Shown here in pieces: positions 1 to 13,400 of a DNA stretch of 64,000 nt. The position numbers and the translations under genes were made by a program. The notes under the pieces were generated by a model. The model was given only the letters and a program-made list of their open reading frames with translations. It searched no databases and had not been told where the DNA came from. The stretch is from Helopsaltes ochotensis (Eukaryota > Chordata > Aves > Passeriformes > Locustellidae), in the NCBI GenBank assembly GCA_013400155.1, contig VXBM01000009.1, forward strand, positions 1,878,860 to 1,942,859, in the 5' to 3' direction. The stretch's first letter is position 1; the number at the start of each line of letters is the position of its first letter.

Positions 1-3000
1 TGATTTTTTTTTTCTTCAGCACACCTATTCTTTCTTTATAATTGGAATATGCATTTTAAAGTGTTTGTGATATACCAGGTTGCAAATGCCTGTTAGCTTG
101 CAAAACAAAGATTGTGAAGGGAACTGCCTTGGGTTTTTATTTTACTCTGAAAGTATGGTGATTTATATTAAATAACACAGCTTTTCCCTGCAGCTTTATT
201 GAAGACAAAGCAAGCAAACCCTCAGCTTTAGATAAAGAGGTGGTGTTTAAGGCTACTCTTGATTTCTTTAGGCCTCCAGCAACTGTTAACCTTTCAGATT
301 GATGTATGTTTTGCTGTACAACTAAAAAGATCATAGAGTCACAAGAAATTCAAATAGTTGATGTTTATTTAAGGAAAGCTTCATTTATATTTCGAGACAG
401 ATCTTGCAATAGTTTCGCTGTTGTATGTGATCATAGTAGTACTGTTTCTCTTCCAAGAAAAGCTGTGGTTAGTTTTAGGAGGGGAAGCTGCTGTGTAGTT
501 TAAAATAAACTGGATGAAACAATTGGCAATGAATGGGTACGTGGGTGTGTTGTTGGAGGGAGTAGGAAGCTGTTTGGTGGAAGTGGTGTGGTATGGGATA
601 AAATCCTGCAAGCTGAGAACATGAGCATGTGGGAAACCCAAACTTCATCCTCACCCATCATTCTCAATATAGAGCCTTAGAACATGAATGAGTCTCTTCA
701 TGTCAAAGCAAACTTCAAACATTGAGTCTAGAGGCTTTCTGTAGTTGTAGGTTCAAGCTACTTCTAGGGAGTTAATGGAAGATTGCTAACAAAGTCAAAT
801 CTATTTGTCTTCAGACTTACAAATCAGGAAAAACTGAAAAACTGGCTACAGAAGAAGAGAAGTATCTTGAGGGTTCCTTAATAAGAAAATGTGCATATAG
901 CATGAAGCTGGAACGTTTTCTTAAACCATAAAAAAACAGCTACAAGTTCACATGAGTGAAACCATGTACAAGCACAAGTTCACGCTCTGTGCAGTGGGTG
1001 GATGCTGTGGCAAACTGGCTGCTCCCCAGCACTTGCTGGGTCTGGGTGTCCTGCTGTCAAGTCTTCAGAATTTTGTATTTCAGTCTCTCCAAATCCATAA
1101 CTGCTATCAACTTCTCAACTGAATTGTATAATTTTTGTGCCCTTTCTTTCAACAAACTCATAAACATTTATTAACAAGATTATCACTTGTAGGTGAGAAT
1201 CTTTTTTGCATGTGTCTTCTTTTCTACAAGTGGACCTTGAAAGCCTTCCTGATTTGTGGATATCCAACTTGCTGAGGAAGGTCTTTTGTAAAGAAAACAG
1301 GACACTGGAAGTCAAGTCCTTCTCCCTAAATAAAATGAGTATGCAACTTCTTTGTTTGGGTTGGGTTTTTTTCTAAGCACACTTAATGGCAAATAAGATT
1401 TTTGTAAATTCTGAATTGTTGCTAGAACATATCATCCTAAGCTAGGGTTCTTCTTCCTGTTCACTGAGATGCTGTAACAATCTCACTGGAAGTAAAGTTT
1501 CACTTATGAGAAATCGATTACATTTTGAGATTGGCAGAAATTAGGTCTTCTGGCTCTACAGGCTTATGAATAGTTGAACTTAGCTGTTAATTGTGGAAAT
1601 AATCTTTTTTTAAGAGTTTAAATACTGCTTTCTTCACAGAAAATCTTTACTGAAGTCCTAGAGGATCACTTATGGAGGTATATGGAAACAGAGAATTCTG
1701 CCCTCCAGTCCTACTTACTTAAAGATGACTGTAAATTCTCACCTGATTCATCTTCTCAGTTTATCCCGGATGTAAATAACCTAATGCCATCTGTACTTGT
1801 GCGTTCACAGAAGTGAATTGTTGCAAGAACCACAGAGCATAGTGTTGATTTCTATCCCTGTGCTTAGCAGATGACAGCATTTCGAAAGGCTGTCTTCCAT
1901 ACACAAAAATTAAACTTTTTACCTTATGAACCAAGAGAACAGCATAGATTCCCTGTACTTTCATTTGAGCTGGAAGTCTTGCCTCTAGATCTTAAAGCCC
2001 TCTTGTTAATAGAGTCAGGTGGGATTTGATTGCTTTGTGCCTCTGTGGAGTAAATTTCTTTTGAGGCCCTGGCCTTCCCATGGACTCAGTTATTAGCTGG
2101 GCTTGTACTGTAGGGAACTTGCAGGGTGAACACTTTCTTTCTACACTGAAGGGCTTTGATACTGACTTCTGTGGCATCAGGTCTTCAGTTGTAAGGTTTC
2201 TCTTCTGTAGACTTCTGCACACACATTTTAATTAAAAGGGGGAGAGCAAGGAAAATTTATTCTTGTAATTTCAAGTGTGGGCTTTTGAAGAGATCCAAAA
2301 TAGGCACTTTTAACCACTTGTCATGCTTTTAGTGGTTTTGTGCTTAATTTTTCTTCTTTTTTTCAATCAACTATCTTCCTTTCAGCTTAGCGTTCCGCAT
2401 AGAAGACAAGGGTCTCTGAATGGCTACAGTGATGCTCTAATTTTTAATGAGCATTGAAAACAGATTTATAATTGGCTGGAGCTGGTAACTGTTCTTAAAG
2501 AGATGGTATCTTGAAGATCCTACCATGCCATGCTTGTATGAGCCATTTCTGAAGTTGGGGCAAGTGGAATTTCTCTTCACTTTAAAGCAGTAATAACAAA
2601 ACAGCATAATTTTCGGCAGGGACCTTGGCCGGAATCAAGAAGGAGCTGACCTCAGAGGCTGAGACTAGCATGCACTTTTAGAGGGGGTTGATTTGACAGC
2701 TTCTGGCACTTCTGGTGTGTTCCTTACATTGATGCCCTTACGGGTCAAATTTTGTGGTGGAGCTTCCTTTGTTCAAGTTGATGTTAAAATGCTGAGACTC
2801 AGCTGTGAGAATCTTTCACAAACTATATCTTTTAAACAGCAAATTATTAGACTGGAGAAGGGAAGCAGGTTACATCCCCTCCAGTTTTTGCCTATCTCCT
2901 GTGCTCGGTGCCATAGAAGACCTATCAAAAGCTGTAGCAGGAAGTGTTTGGAGCCTGCCTCTTGTGTTCATTAATGAACCAAAGTTAGCATCTCTCTGCC

Positions 3001-4397
3001 CTTGCAAGCAGGTGTCACTGCAGCCAGCACCAATTACAGCTGTATTCAGGGGACAGAAACATGATTCAACCAGTCAAAAACAATATAAGTGAAGGAAGCT
3101 TTCACAGTTCAGGGATTATATATTTTTAGCAAGCTGTATGTGATATAATCCAACAAGATAGCCGCATTTTTCTGAACTTAAATGCTTGTTCTGTTCCTGT
3201 CAGCAGGCAATAGCACAATATAAAACTTGCAAGTTACAAAGAGGAAAGAATATGAGAACATGGTAGGGCAAGGAGATTTTTATCCTACCATTGCTGACAG
3301 GTTACGCAGAAGAAAATAGGTTTGAAGTTCTGTAGATTTCTAAATTTGTGACAAAAGAGGTCAGATTTCTTAAGGCCTTCAGTACTTTTCGGCATGCAGT
3401 GCTAAGGAAAAATGGGCCCTTAAATGATTTCTTAACAACAGAACTTTCATTCAGGCCTTTGTGTGTCGTTTGTACCAATACAGAGCTGGAAACCATGATC
3501 TTGTTCTCTTTAAGTGTTGGATTAAGTTGTCCCCGGTAGCAGACCTGTGTAACAGTGTCCTGTTTTCTGGAAGCAAATAGAAATGTTTTACTGCCTTTTA
3601 CAGAACATGAAGTACAGTAATTTGAGAAGTCTGCATCTTTTAGTCAAGCATCACTTGTATATGAATACTGAATTTTAGAAACTTAAAGAGGTGGTGACTG
3701 GGGAGAGTCTATGGTACACAGGCAGGGTTATATTTATGAAGTTTCTTCATTAATTCTTTCTGTTCTCTGCTGGAACTATCTGGTAATAATGAACATTAAC
3801 CATAGGACACAAGATGACAGAACCAATGGGCAGCCTGGTCAACTGTATTTTAGGAACTCTGAATTCAATAAGTGTTTGGGCAATACTCTCAGGCACATGG
3901 TGTGACTCCTGGGGTGTCCTGCACAGGACCCAGTGATCCTTGTTGGTCCCTCCCAACTCAGCATATTTTATTATTCTATTATATGTATTATGCAAATTAT
4001 GATGAAGAGAGGACTTCTAACAGCAGAGTGAACTGAGTGTCTCTTGAAGCTACTGCTTGGGAGTTGCTTTGAACCAGACAGGTGTTTGAAGTACACAAGG
4101 AGCGTTTGAAAATGTCTGGATACTTCTTTGAGCTTTCTCGCTTATTTCTGTATTCTCATTCAAGTATTTTACTTCTCTGAACAAAGACATGGGTAGCATA
4201 GTCTGGTCAAAGTATCTGCTCAGGCTGAAGTGTGAGCACCTTATGATTTTCCATTTTATTTTTAATGACGTGAGATTTTTTTCTTAATGTATTTCACTTA
4301 TATTTTCAGAGATGTTTGTTTCAAGAGCAATTTAAAAAACCTGAAGTGTCCCTTTTTTTTTTCTATCTGTAAAAAACTCTCAATTCTATTTCTACAG
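1..4397. other. Non-coding sequence upstream of first coding exon of ELMOD1
   Basis: No exon of a known protein is visible on either strand. Open frames here are short (under about 95 codons) and lack family motifs. Because the exon at 4398 begins with a splice acceptor, this stretch is most likely an intron between an upstream untranslated ELMOD1 exon, outside the window, and the first coding exon. A short CR1 tail lies at about 3845-3982; the rest holds only scattered A/T-rich tracts. Confidence 0.6.
3845..3982 (+). repeat. CR1 LINE 3' tail fragment
   Basis: The order of words is that of a CR1 3' end: a 'cacatggtgtgactcctggg' stretch, then 'ccttgttggtccctcccaac' and a terminal run of 'ttattattctat'. 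The same subfamily signature recurs at 39690-39800. Only the last ~130 bp are present, typical of 5'-truncated CR1 insertions. Confidence 0.75.
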
Positions 4398-4492
4398 TGC
4401 TAATATCACCTGTGAAGAAGAGGTCACCAGTGATCAATATATTACGGCTCTAGCAGCACAAACCAAACCATCACCATGAAACACTTCCTGAG
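4398..4492 (+). CDS. ELMOD1: ELMOD1 exon 1: end of 5'UTR plus codons 1-5 and two bases of codon 6
   Basis: A polypyrimidine tract and AG end at 4397. The exon then runs through 78 nt of 5'UTR without an upstream ATG to ATG at 4476-4478 (A at -3), encoding MKHFL and the first two bases of an Arg codon. The donor GTAACT begins at 4493. Human ELMOD1 begins MKHFLRM, so both the start and the split Arg codon agree with the family. Only 17 nt are coding, which makes this exon easy for gene finders to miss. Confidence 0.93.
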
Positions 4493-7400
4493 GTAACTGT
4501 TTGTATTTTCTCAAAAGTGTTGAATTATTCTAATTACATTTATGCTGCAGTGAGATAAGTGGTTTAGCTGTTACAAGCATTACAGAAGGTGTAAACTAGT
4601 TTATACTAGACTGCTGTCTGTTCGCCTAGATTTCACTATTTAATTAAAGTTAATTTAATTTAAATTTTCTTCTGCAGTTCTTTATAGAAGCAAAGAATGT
4701 CGGAACTGTCTTGTGGGATTGGAGCAGTGATGTATCAAATCAGTAGTGCCTGATATGTCAAGGGAAAAGAGAAGAGATAGTAACAGAACACTGCTTGAAA
4801 AATGTCGGGTTTTTTCCTTCCTGCTCTTGTTCACTGTCTGAATTTTTGGTGTGTTGTTTGTGAAAGCAGAGATGCTTGCTGAAGATGTGCAAGTGTTTTT
4901 GAAGTTGATCATGCTGAATTTGCAGAAATGTCAATTAGTTGCTCCTACATATGACTTGCAGTTGCTCTTCTAGAAACTAAGTACGAGGATGGGTGACTTG
5001 CAGACAACAGATGTAGGTGCAGAAAGACCATGTTGTAATTGTTCTATAGTAGGTGGAGGGAGTTGAGCACTTCTCAAAACTAATACAGATCAAGAGCTCA
5101 ATTTCCGTATAAACAAAAGAAATCATATTCTGTCTTTATGGGAGGAACCTTTTCAAGAGGACTAAAACATATGCTTCTGTATAGAGCATCTGTCACTATT
5201 TTTTTTTCCCTTTTTAGGCTGTTTATAGCAAAGAACTTACACACTTGGATATCAACATCATTGCCTCCAGGCTGATGATCTGCAATGATTTTGCTGCCAA
5301 GACATAGCTTAAGCATTTCTGTGGAGTGTTTGGGCCAACTTCCTCATGTGTCTTGATCCAGCTGCAGAAGGGCTCTGTAAGCAGGACATAGACAGATCAA
5401 AAGTATAAAGTAATTATTTGTTTGCTAACATCCACAAAACACAGCCAAGGCTGAATTGAGCCCTAATTTGAACATTAGTGTGCTCACCACCTGATAGGCA
5501 CCTGACAGGAGGGAAAGAATTTACCCTTGCAGCTCTGTGACCCAGGTCCTGAGTGGTCCCAAGTCTTCCACCAATTCCATATGCACTGGTCCAGTGACCT
5601 GAAAGTTCTCAACTAGCCTGGCTAACATCTCTTTATTGCTTTTTCCCTTTACAATTTTGTAACACCTCGTGTCAGAGCCTTTGTTATGGAATCCTGCTAA
5701 TTATTTCTTTCTCAACAGTCCTGCCTCTATAATTTTTACCTTTTTCTCGATATAGATTTGTTCAGCAGCCTGACCCAAGGTCACAAATGATGCTATATGG
5801 GATTTGGTTCATGAGTCCTTCATAGAGGGGACTCTGCCATCCTGTGAGAAGGGTGGGAACTTCTGACTGGGATTGCAGAGAGTGTTACACACCCCATATG
5901 GTGTTGCCCCCATAATGGTCTGGTATTTTCTGAATATAAAGTAATTTTGCTGCCTCCTGATGAAGAAGCTGAGCTGTTGACAACTTTTAAGCTGCCAGCT
6001 CTTCCTGTATAACTATCTGTTCTGCTCACCTTTGCTCTCCTGGCCCACTGATGATTTTTCCATGTTGGAGAAAGAGTGCTGTTTTGAATATGTGGGTTCC
6101 TGAGGCTATAATGGAAAAACTACCTTCTACTTCTCTTCATGTTGTTTCAGAAGTCAGTGAATACTAAAGGATTTGAAAAGTCTCAGTGGTGCTAGATTCT
6201 CTTAAATAGACAAGGTTTGTCTAAACAGGTCAGTCTAGGACTTTGTTATGTAAAGTCCAGTATTCCAAATGCTGAAAAGAAAGTTGGGTTAAGGGATGGG
6301 GGGGAGGAGAGTACAGACTACCAAACATATAAATACAGTGTTGAAATAGGAAAGCTATTTCTATTTACTTACAGGCATCTGGATTTTCTTATAATACGTT
6401 AATCCTTTGACATGAACTGATAGGAGTACTATCCTCTCCATATTTTGTAAATATAGAAGAAACCAGAGAGATTAAGAAGCAAAAAATTTCCAAAGTACTT
6501 ACTGGAGATAATGAGTTCTGCTCCATGTGTTGCAACCTGCAGTTGCAGGTTTGTGTGGTGGGAAATAAGGCAGTGAAGTGTGGAACTGCAGGGACATATA
6601 TGTGCAAGACAAGGATATTAAGCCTTCCAGCTTGGAAATTGGTTGGAAAGTAAGTTAATATATATTGTGTCCCGATGTTTGTTACCAGTAGCTGCACCAC
6701 TTAGGAGCTTAAATCATCTTTAACTGTTTGCAAAGATCAAATGCAGGGCAGAAATGTGGAATTCTGATGGCAGGGACTGCTCAGTTGCACAGCATTTTCC
6801 TTGTTGCACAACGTGGAACAGACACCAGAATAGCTGATGCTGATGGCATAAATTATCTCTGTATTTAAAACCAATAACTTAAGTCTGCACAAACTGCAAG
6901 TCATTTTGTTGATTGCAGCAGGGAAAATGCCATAAAACAGACTTCAAGAGGAACAGAGACAGTACTTTACCTGTAGCAACTTCATGCAGCAGATACTCCC
7001 CTGAGGACCCAAGGGGGACTTTGAAAAGTGAATTTCAAATCCAGCTTGTTGTAAGTGTTTAGTGAGGTTGAAAGACAGCTCTGGAAATCAAGTCCTAGCC
7101 CATTGCTCAGAGCAGGGTCAGCTATAGCAGGTTGCTCAGAGCTGCATCCGGACACGTTTTGAGCATCTGTAAGGATGGAGATTCTGCAGCCTTCCTGAAA
7201 AACCTGTTCCATTTCTTTAGAATCATAGAATTCCTTAGGTTGGAAAATACTTTTAAGATCATTCAATCCAACTTGGTTGGAGAAGGAGTCTGTCTCAGAA
7301 ACAAATCCTTAAATCCCTAAATTTGGACTCTTATGCTCATATTTCCAATTCAAGGCAATGTTCAAATGAAAATAGTTGGTCTTTTTCAGCTTACTTTGAT

Positions 7401-10400
7401 ATGAATTATTTCTGACATCTGAAATATTACTTATGAAAAAATAAAACTGTTTCTCAATTAAATACTTAAAATTTCAGGGCTTTCTCTTTTTGTTGTAAAA
7501 GAGTTCTGAGAAGTCAGTCAGCAATACTTCTACTTAGACTTTTTTTCTACTTAGAATTTATGTTAAACATCTGAAATGATAACATCTAGGAGAACCAACT
7601 GTAGTAGACAGATTTTTTTTCAGTAAATCCTAGAAATCTGACATCTTCTCTTGCTCTACTGCAAAGCAATCTGTAAGCTCTAGCCGATTTTAAGTGTACT
7701 GGAGTCATCAGATAAAATGAAAATCAAATCAGCAAACAGCAAGAGCAGTGAATGTATGGAAAGCTGCTGTTAAAAACTATTCTTATGTCTTCTCTAGTTG
7801 CCACAGTGAGTTGCTCCCATGTCTAAATGGAGAGATGAAGTGGATATCAGTTGTCAAGTCTGCAAAGGCACAGAATGAAAGCAATTTCTTGTGTTTTAAA
7901 GGAGGTAAAAGCAGGTCTGCCTGTGGCAGAAATGGTGATTTCTACCTCAATTACTGGTTGACCTTGTATACACACTGTAAATTATGCAGATAAACCAAAG
8001 ATAGTCAAGTTAATGAGGTCCTAACAGAGTTGTATCACTTGCTTACTCGTCCATTTGGACAGCTTATTAGCTGTTAACTAGTGTGTCCTTGACTTCTCAA
8101 GCCATAATTAGAACTCTCAGAAAGGAAGTACTGATGTGTAAGGCACTCTTTTCTGAGATGAGTATGGCCTTCAGAAAAAATAATTGTGTAAAAACTTTCA
8201 GTATCCATAGAACCTGAAACAACACACAGGAAAAGAAATTATGTGGAAGTATGCTCAGTGACTTTTATTTAATTCTTTTAACTAGTGGGGGGGGTGAGAT
8301 TTTGTTTTGACTTAGGATTGGGTTTTGTGTTTGTTTCGTGCTTGGGGGTTTTTTGGTAGGGCTGAGCATTTTGGCTTTTTTTGTTGCTGTTTTGAGGGGG
8401 ATGTTGTATGGTTTTGTTTGTTTGTTTTTGTTTCAGGAGTTTGCTTGCTTTTGCCCCAGTTTTAAGTCCAGAAATTAGACTTGAGTATCTAGATGAAGCT
8501 TTCATTTTACCAGAGTACCCATGTTTGTTGCTAGCTCTGAAAATACGAAGGCTCTGAAATTACTGAGGGAGGGAATAAGCACCTTCTATTTTACTAGTTA
8601 CAGAAATGTTGCACAGTAATTAATCTCTACTTCCCTTCAAGAAGTACTTCATGTTGCATTAGACATACATCTTGCTATTTAGGTGAACAGATACACAAGA
8701 AAGAGGTTCACAGAAATATTAGGAAACTTTGGAAAGTTTTGCACCATTTTGTTCTGGCAGTTTATCATGGAGAAGTCTGTGTTTATCTTCTGGAGCCAGT
8801 CACCTTTAAATAAAAAGACAGATTTCGTGAAAATGTGATATCATACTGTCATTGGAGAGAGGTGTAAATCCTAATAGCCATCACATTTGCTGTTTTAATC
8901 TCACTGTCCTAGCATCATCTGGGCTAGTCGAGGGCAACCCTGGAAAGCCCTTGTTGAAAATCACTTATGTCCTTCCCTTTGCAGTGTTGGAGTGTGAAAC
9001 AACACACCCAGTGCTCTGGGCTGGTTGCTGCCACGTTGCTTTCTTTCCTCAGGCAGAGCAGCACGTGCTGTGGAGAATAGAAGCACTTTCTCTGCTGCAG
9101 CAGTACTTTTACTTTGTGCTGGCTTTGGCTCTAAATTTCTCCCTGTCTTGCAAGGATCTGAGCAATTGTAGAAACCCCTTTCTTTGTCTTCTTTGTCATG
9201 GAAGAGAGCTCTCCAGAATCTCTTCTGAGCCCCATTATTGCTGATGGAGATTGGTTGCTTTATTGGTTTTGCCATGCAGCATCCTTGGCAAGGGAACTGA
9301 ATGTTGATTTGGCATCTTATTATGCAGTTTTTTTCTTTGTTTTACATGAATAAAGGTTCATATTTACTGATTTAATGCATGTTTAAACACAAATATGCAG
9401 GTCTATACAGCTGCTTGGAATACAGGAGGGGAAAGGAACTTGGATTGAAATAGAGAAGAGTGTGAGTCCCTGAGGAACACCTTCATTTCTGTAATACTTC
9501 TGTTCTTAGATCTCACCTCAGGTCCTGAAATAATGCCGGACATGACCACATAAACTATTCTCTGTGCTGAAAAACATGCAAAGGCAAGCAGATGGGGAAA
9601 AAACCCACAAAACAAACAAAGAATAACAAACTAAAGGGAAAAAAAAACCACAGAGGAGACTGAGTGGAGAGGAGGTTTGGAATTTAAAACAAACCAGAAA
9701 TTAATGCCACTGTACCACAGTCAAAGCACTTGGCTGTGCTTTTGGGGGTTCCTGTTTATGATTCACTTTGTTTCATTTTATGGTGCACAGGGGCTAACAT
9801 AAAACTTGCCTGGCATAATCACTAGTGTGTTTTTATTACAGGATTTCTGCAAGCAAGAATTCCCTTTTATAAACAGCTTGTGATGCTTTTTATGTCTTTC
9901 ATGTTACAAATGGAAGGTTTCAACTATTGTAAGCTTGAGATGGATGAGTGGTAGGAAACTGAAGGTACCCACAAAGGCTAACTTTCTTCTTTAAGCTACC
10001 TAGTCAAAATTAGTGTGTGTTTGGTTTATTAGTGATAGCTGCTAAGCATAGTTTAGTGAATTATAGAGGTGTGTGCTTGTGTGCTGTAGTGTCATGTTTT
10101 TAGTAGGTGCGTTTTTACTAACCTTTGTGCGAACCACAGCCAAAGCAGAACTTTAGTGGAAAAAGTGGTTGCAATTATGGGTCACAGCTCTATCCCATTT
10201 GGAGTTTTTTCTTCGATTTGCAGATCTGTCATTGAGCCTAAGGCAAAAATATGTAATTCAAATGCACCTGATACCTTCCATCCTCTAAGTCCCCAGAACT
10301 TATCCACAACACACAGTATTCAATTATCCACAATATAGTACTCAAAACGTTTTTTAATGGAATGGATTGTCATGTTTCAGCATTGAAGGCAACTAGGGGT

Positions 10401-13400
10401 AGGCATGAACTTTCATAAATCACTTTCATGTGATTTTTACAGGAGCTATCTTGCTCATTAGAAGGATGTCTGACATAGACTGTTACCATGAAGTTAAGTG
10501 AGTCTTTCCTCTTGTCTTCCATATAAATGAGCTCTCTGTATTTTTTTGCTTTAGAAGAGACTTAATGTTTGGAAACAAAACAGACCAAAATAAAGCAACT
10601 CTTAATTTCCTCTTCAAATATATGATGAAAATTCAGGACTTTGTTTTACCATACTCCACCTTCCAGTTTGGTGTTTTCCTGTGCTCTTAGCCTGACTACA
10701 GAGCTGAGTTGTGCTGATGAAACTGAGGAATGGCTATAGGTTATACTTGAATTCTTCTTCTTGGTTTAGTGTCACTGCCCATGACAGGAGGTTTGAAACA
10801 AGATGATCTTTAAGGTCCCTTCCAGTCCAAATCATTCTGTGTTGATTATTCTACTTCTGACTGTTGGAAACTTAAAGAATGGCTGCCTGATGATGGCCTT
10901 GCCTCCTGGTACCTGGTAGTGTTCTTAATACTGAAGGTGATAACCTGCTGTGTAGCACAAATTAACTCCTCACAGTAGTGTGTTCTGGCATGGCTTGAAT
11001 CAGGGATGAGGGAGTACCCAAATACTTTGATGTCACACCTGAAACTTCTTCTTGTCTAAAACTTGGTTCTGTCATGGGACCGATTCCTCATTCTTTAGGT
11101 GTCAATTTGTATATAAAATAGAGGTTTCCTGTTGAATAAAAGCAAGGACATTTGCCTGCATGCAGGCGTTTGGGAGTACTAAGTGAATTAACTAAAAGTC
11201 TGAAGGTCAAGTGGATGCTTTTAAAGCATTTTAAATACTTGTATGGATGTTTTCCATTTAGACATAAAATGTCTTTAGTTCCCATAGCTTAATCACCCTT
11301 CAAAGATGATTAAGCTGAAGCCAACATAAAGCAGATTAAACTCCTGTGTGGACATTAACACACGTTAATTCATCTTCCCTTCCTTGAACATCCTTCTACA
11401 CCATGCCCTTCAGGAAGTTTTTAGGAAGTAATGGAGATCTTAAAGCTTTACATACATACATACACATATTTATAATTGATTTGAGTATCTGAAATTCAGT
11501 GTTTTGAAATAATCACCCCAGTCTATTGAAAAGGATAATAGAGTTTCCTAAGAACTGTCCTCTGAAAGCATCAACAGCAGGAAATAATGGGCTAATGATG
11601 AATATGCATATACACCGGCTTAGAACATAAAGGACCAAATTGTTTGTGAATATTTATTGGCAAGCTAGCATATCAAAGTTGTATTGATGTTTTCATATAA
11701 TATAATCACCGAACATGATCACAGGCTGGGATGGGAAGACACCTGTAGATGTCATCTAGTCCATCCCCCTGTTTTGGCAGAACCACCTGTAGCCAAGGAC
11801 CCTGCCCAAATGGCAATGTTCCTGCTGCTAGTTCTTTGCAATTTGTCTAAGATGTGTTTCTGAATCCAGAGACTGCAGATGGATCCATGTGTACCCCAGG
11901 AGGTTGACATCTGGGTAGTGTGGCAAGAGCTGTGCCATCAGAGCCACAGAAACAAGAAAGATAAATGATTTCCAAATAAATGGTTTCCCATTAAAATATG
12001 GGTTTGGGGTGTGTTTTGTAGTCGTGGTAGCAATATGTGGGCTTTGGTAGCAGCTGTAATGCTAACCAAGTTTAAAATAGAGTGTTTCTTATGTATAGAG
12101 CCTTTTTCAGGCTTTTGTAAGATCCCAGTTGAGCCTGGGAGGCACCTTAGCAGGCCTCCAGTTCAACCTCCCTCTCACAGCAGGGTTAGCACTGAGGCCA
12201 GATTGAGCTGCTCAGGGTTTCTTCCAGTCAAGGATTAAAAAACTGAGGAACGAGACTGCACAGCCTCCCTGAGCAACCTGTGCCACTACCTGACTGTCCT
12301 CAAGGGGGAAAAGCTTCTGCTTGCAAGGCTGATTGTCTTGTGTTTCAGCTTAGGGCTGTTGTCCCTTGTCTACTGGCCCTGCGGGACCATAAAGAGCCCA
12401 GCTCCATTTCCTTCAAGACCTTCCCATAAGCCCTGGGGGTTGCTGTTAGATCCCCCTGAATCTTTACTTCAGGTGGAAGAAGCCCAGCTCTCCCGGCCTC
12501 TCTTCACAGGGTTTGTGCTCCAACCCTACCATCTTCACTGAAATACATCCAGTTTGTCAAAGTCTGTCTTCTGTTGCTGGGGCTCAAAATTGGTTGCAGT
12601 AGCTACATAAGGGCTTTCTGGGCTTACTGTCAGTTCTGTACTTTGAGAAATTGTGCAGCATCAGTGCTGTGTAACAGCTGGTCTTGGAAAGAGCTGGCAA
12701 TCCTCAGGACAGGTTCTTAAACACCTTTTCTCCTGAAAGGGGAGAAGCTTTGATTGCCTTAATTTTCCCACTTAGGGACGTGACATGAATGCTGTCAGGA
12801 TGTCAAGTTTGTCAGGATAACCAAGCACTCTGGTTGGAGCAGGCGGTTGCTGAGGCAAAACTAAGCCAGGGTGTAATGTCTTCTTGGATTCTCAGCATCC
12901 ATTAGATCAGGGTGAGCTGTACTCCCTTCTCAGGTAGTTCTCTTTCCCCAAAGCATTGGTAGGAACTATACAGCCTTTTATGTTAAGAGGACAAAGAGTT
13001 TTCTGTAAGTACACTTTTGAAAACTCTGGAGTTTACTTATTCTGTGCTTCTAGTTTTGGTGCTTTGTGTATAGGTTGTTTTGTTGGCTAATACTAAAAAA
13101 CACAATTTCACATTCACCAGCATAAATGTTTGTAGTGTGATTGCTGCTTTTGCTCTGAAGGTGCTCTTAGGCCATGGGAATTTGGGTGAGGAAGTACTTG
13201 ATGTTTGGGTGGTGACCATGATGAAACAAACTCTGCTCCAGACTCTTATTTTCAGGCTTCTTCTTTTGCCAGGATGTTTGTCCAGGTATGCCTGTACTTC
13301 TACTGCAAATGCTTGTGGCGCTGCCTGAAATTCGTGGTCAGGAAACTAACAGGTCAATGTGAATTGCAAAGGATCTGTTACAATACCAAACCTGGAGCTG

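Larger units (their letters stand above)
4493..13272 (+). other. ELMOD1: ELMOD1 intron 1 (8.8 kb)
   Basis: This intron runs from GTAACT to a TTGCCAG acceptor. It contains old CR1 pieces (about 7100-7275, 10745-10852, 11699-11960 and 12120-12540), a GT-rich stretch at 8280-8450 and a short CATA repeat near 11455. The longest open frame (8852-9244, + strand, 131 codons) has no recognisable motif, and I consider it chance. No other gene is seen on either strand. Confidence 0.85.

Noticed and set aside
8852..9244. 131-codon + strand open frame in ELMOD1 intron 1
   Set aside because: No recognisable domain and no convincing splice or promoter context; likely chance.
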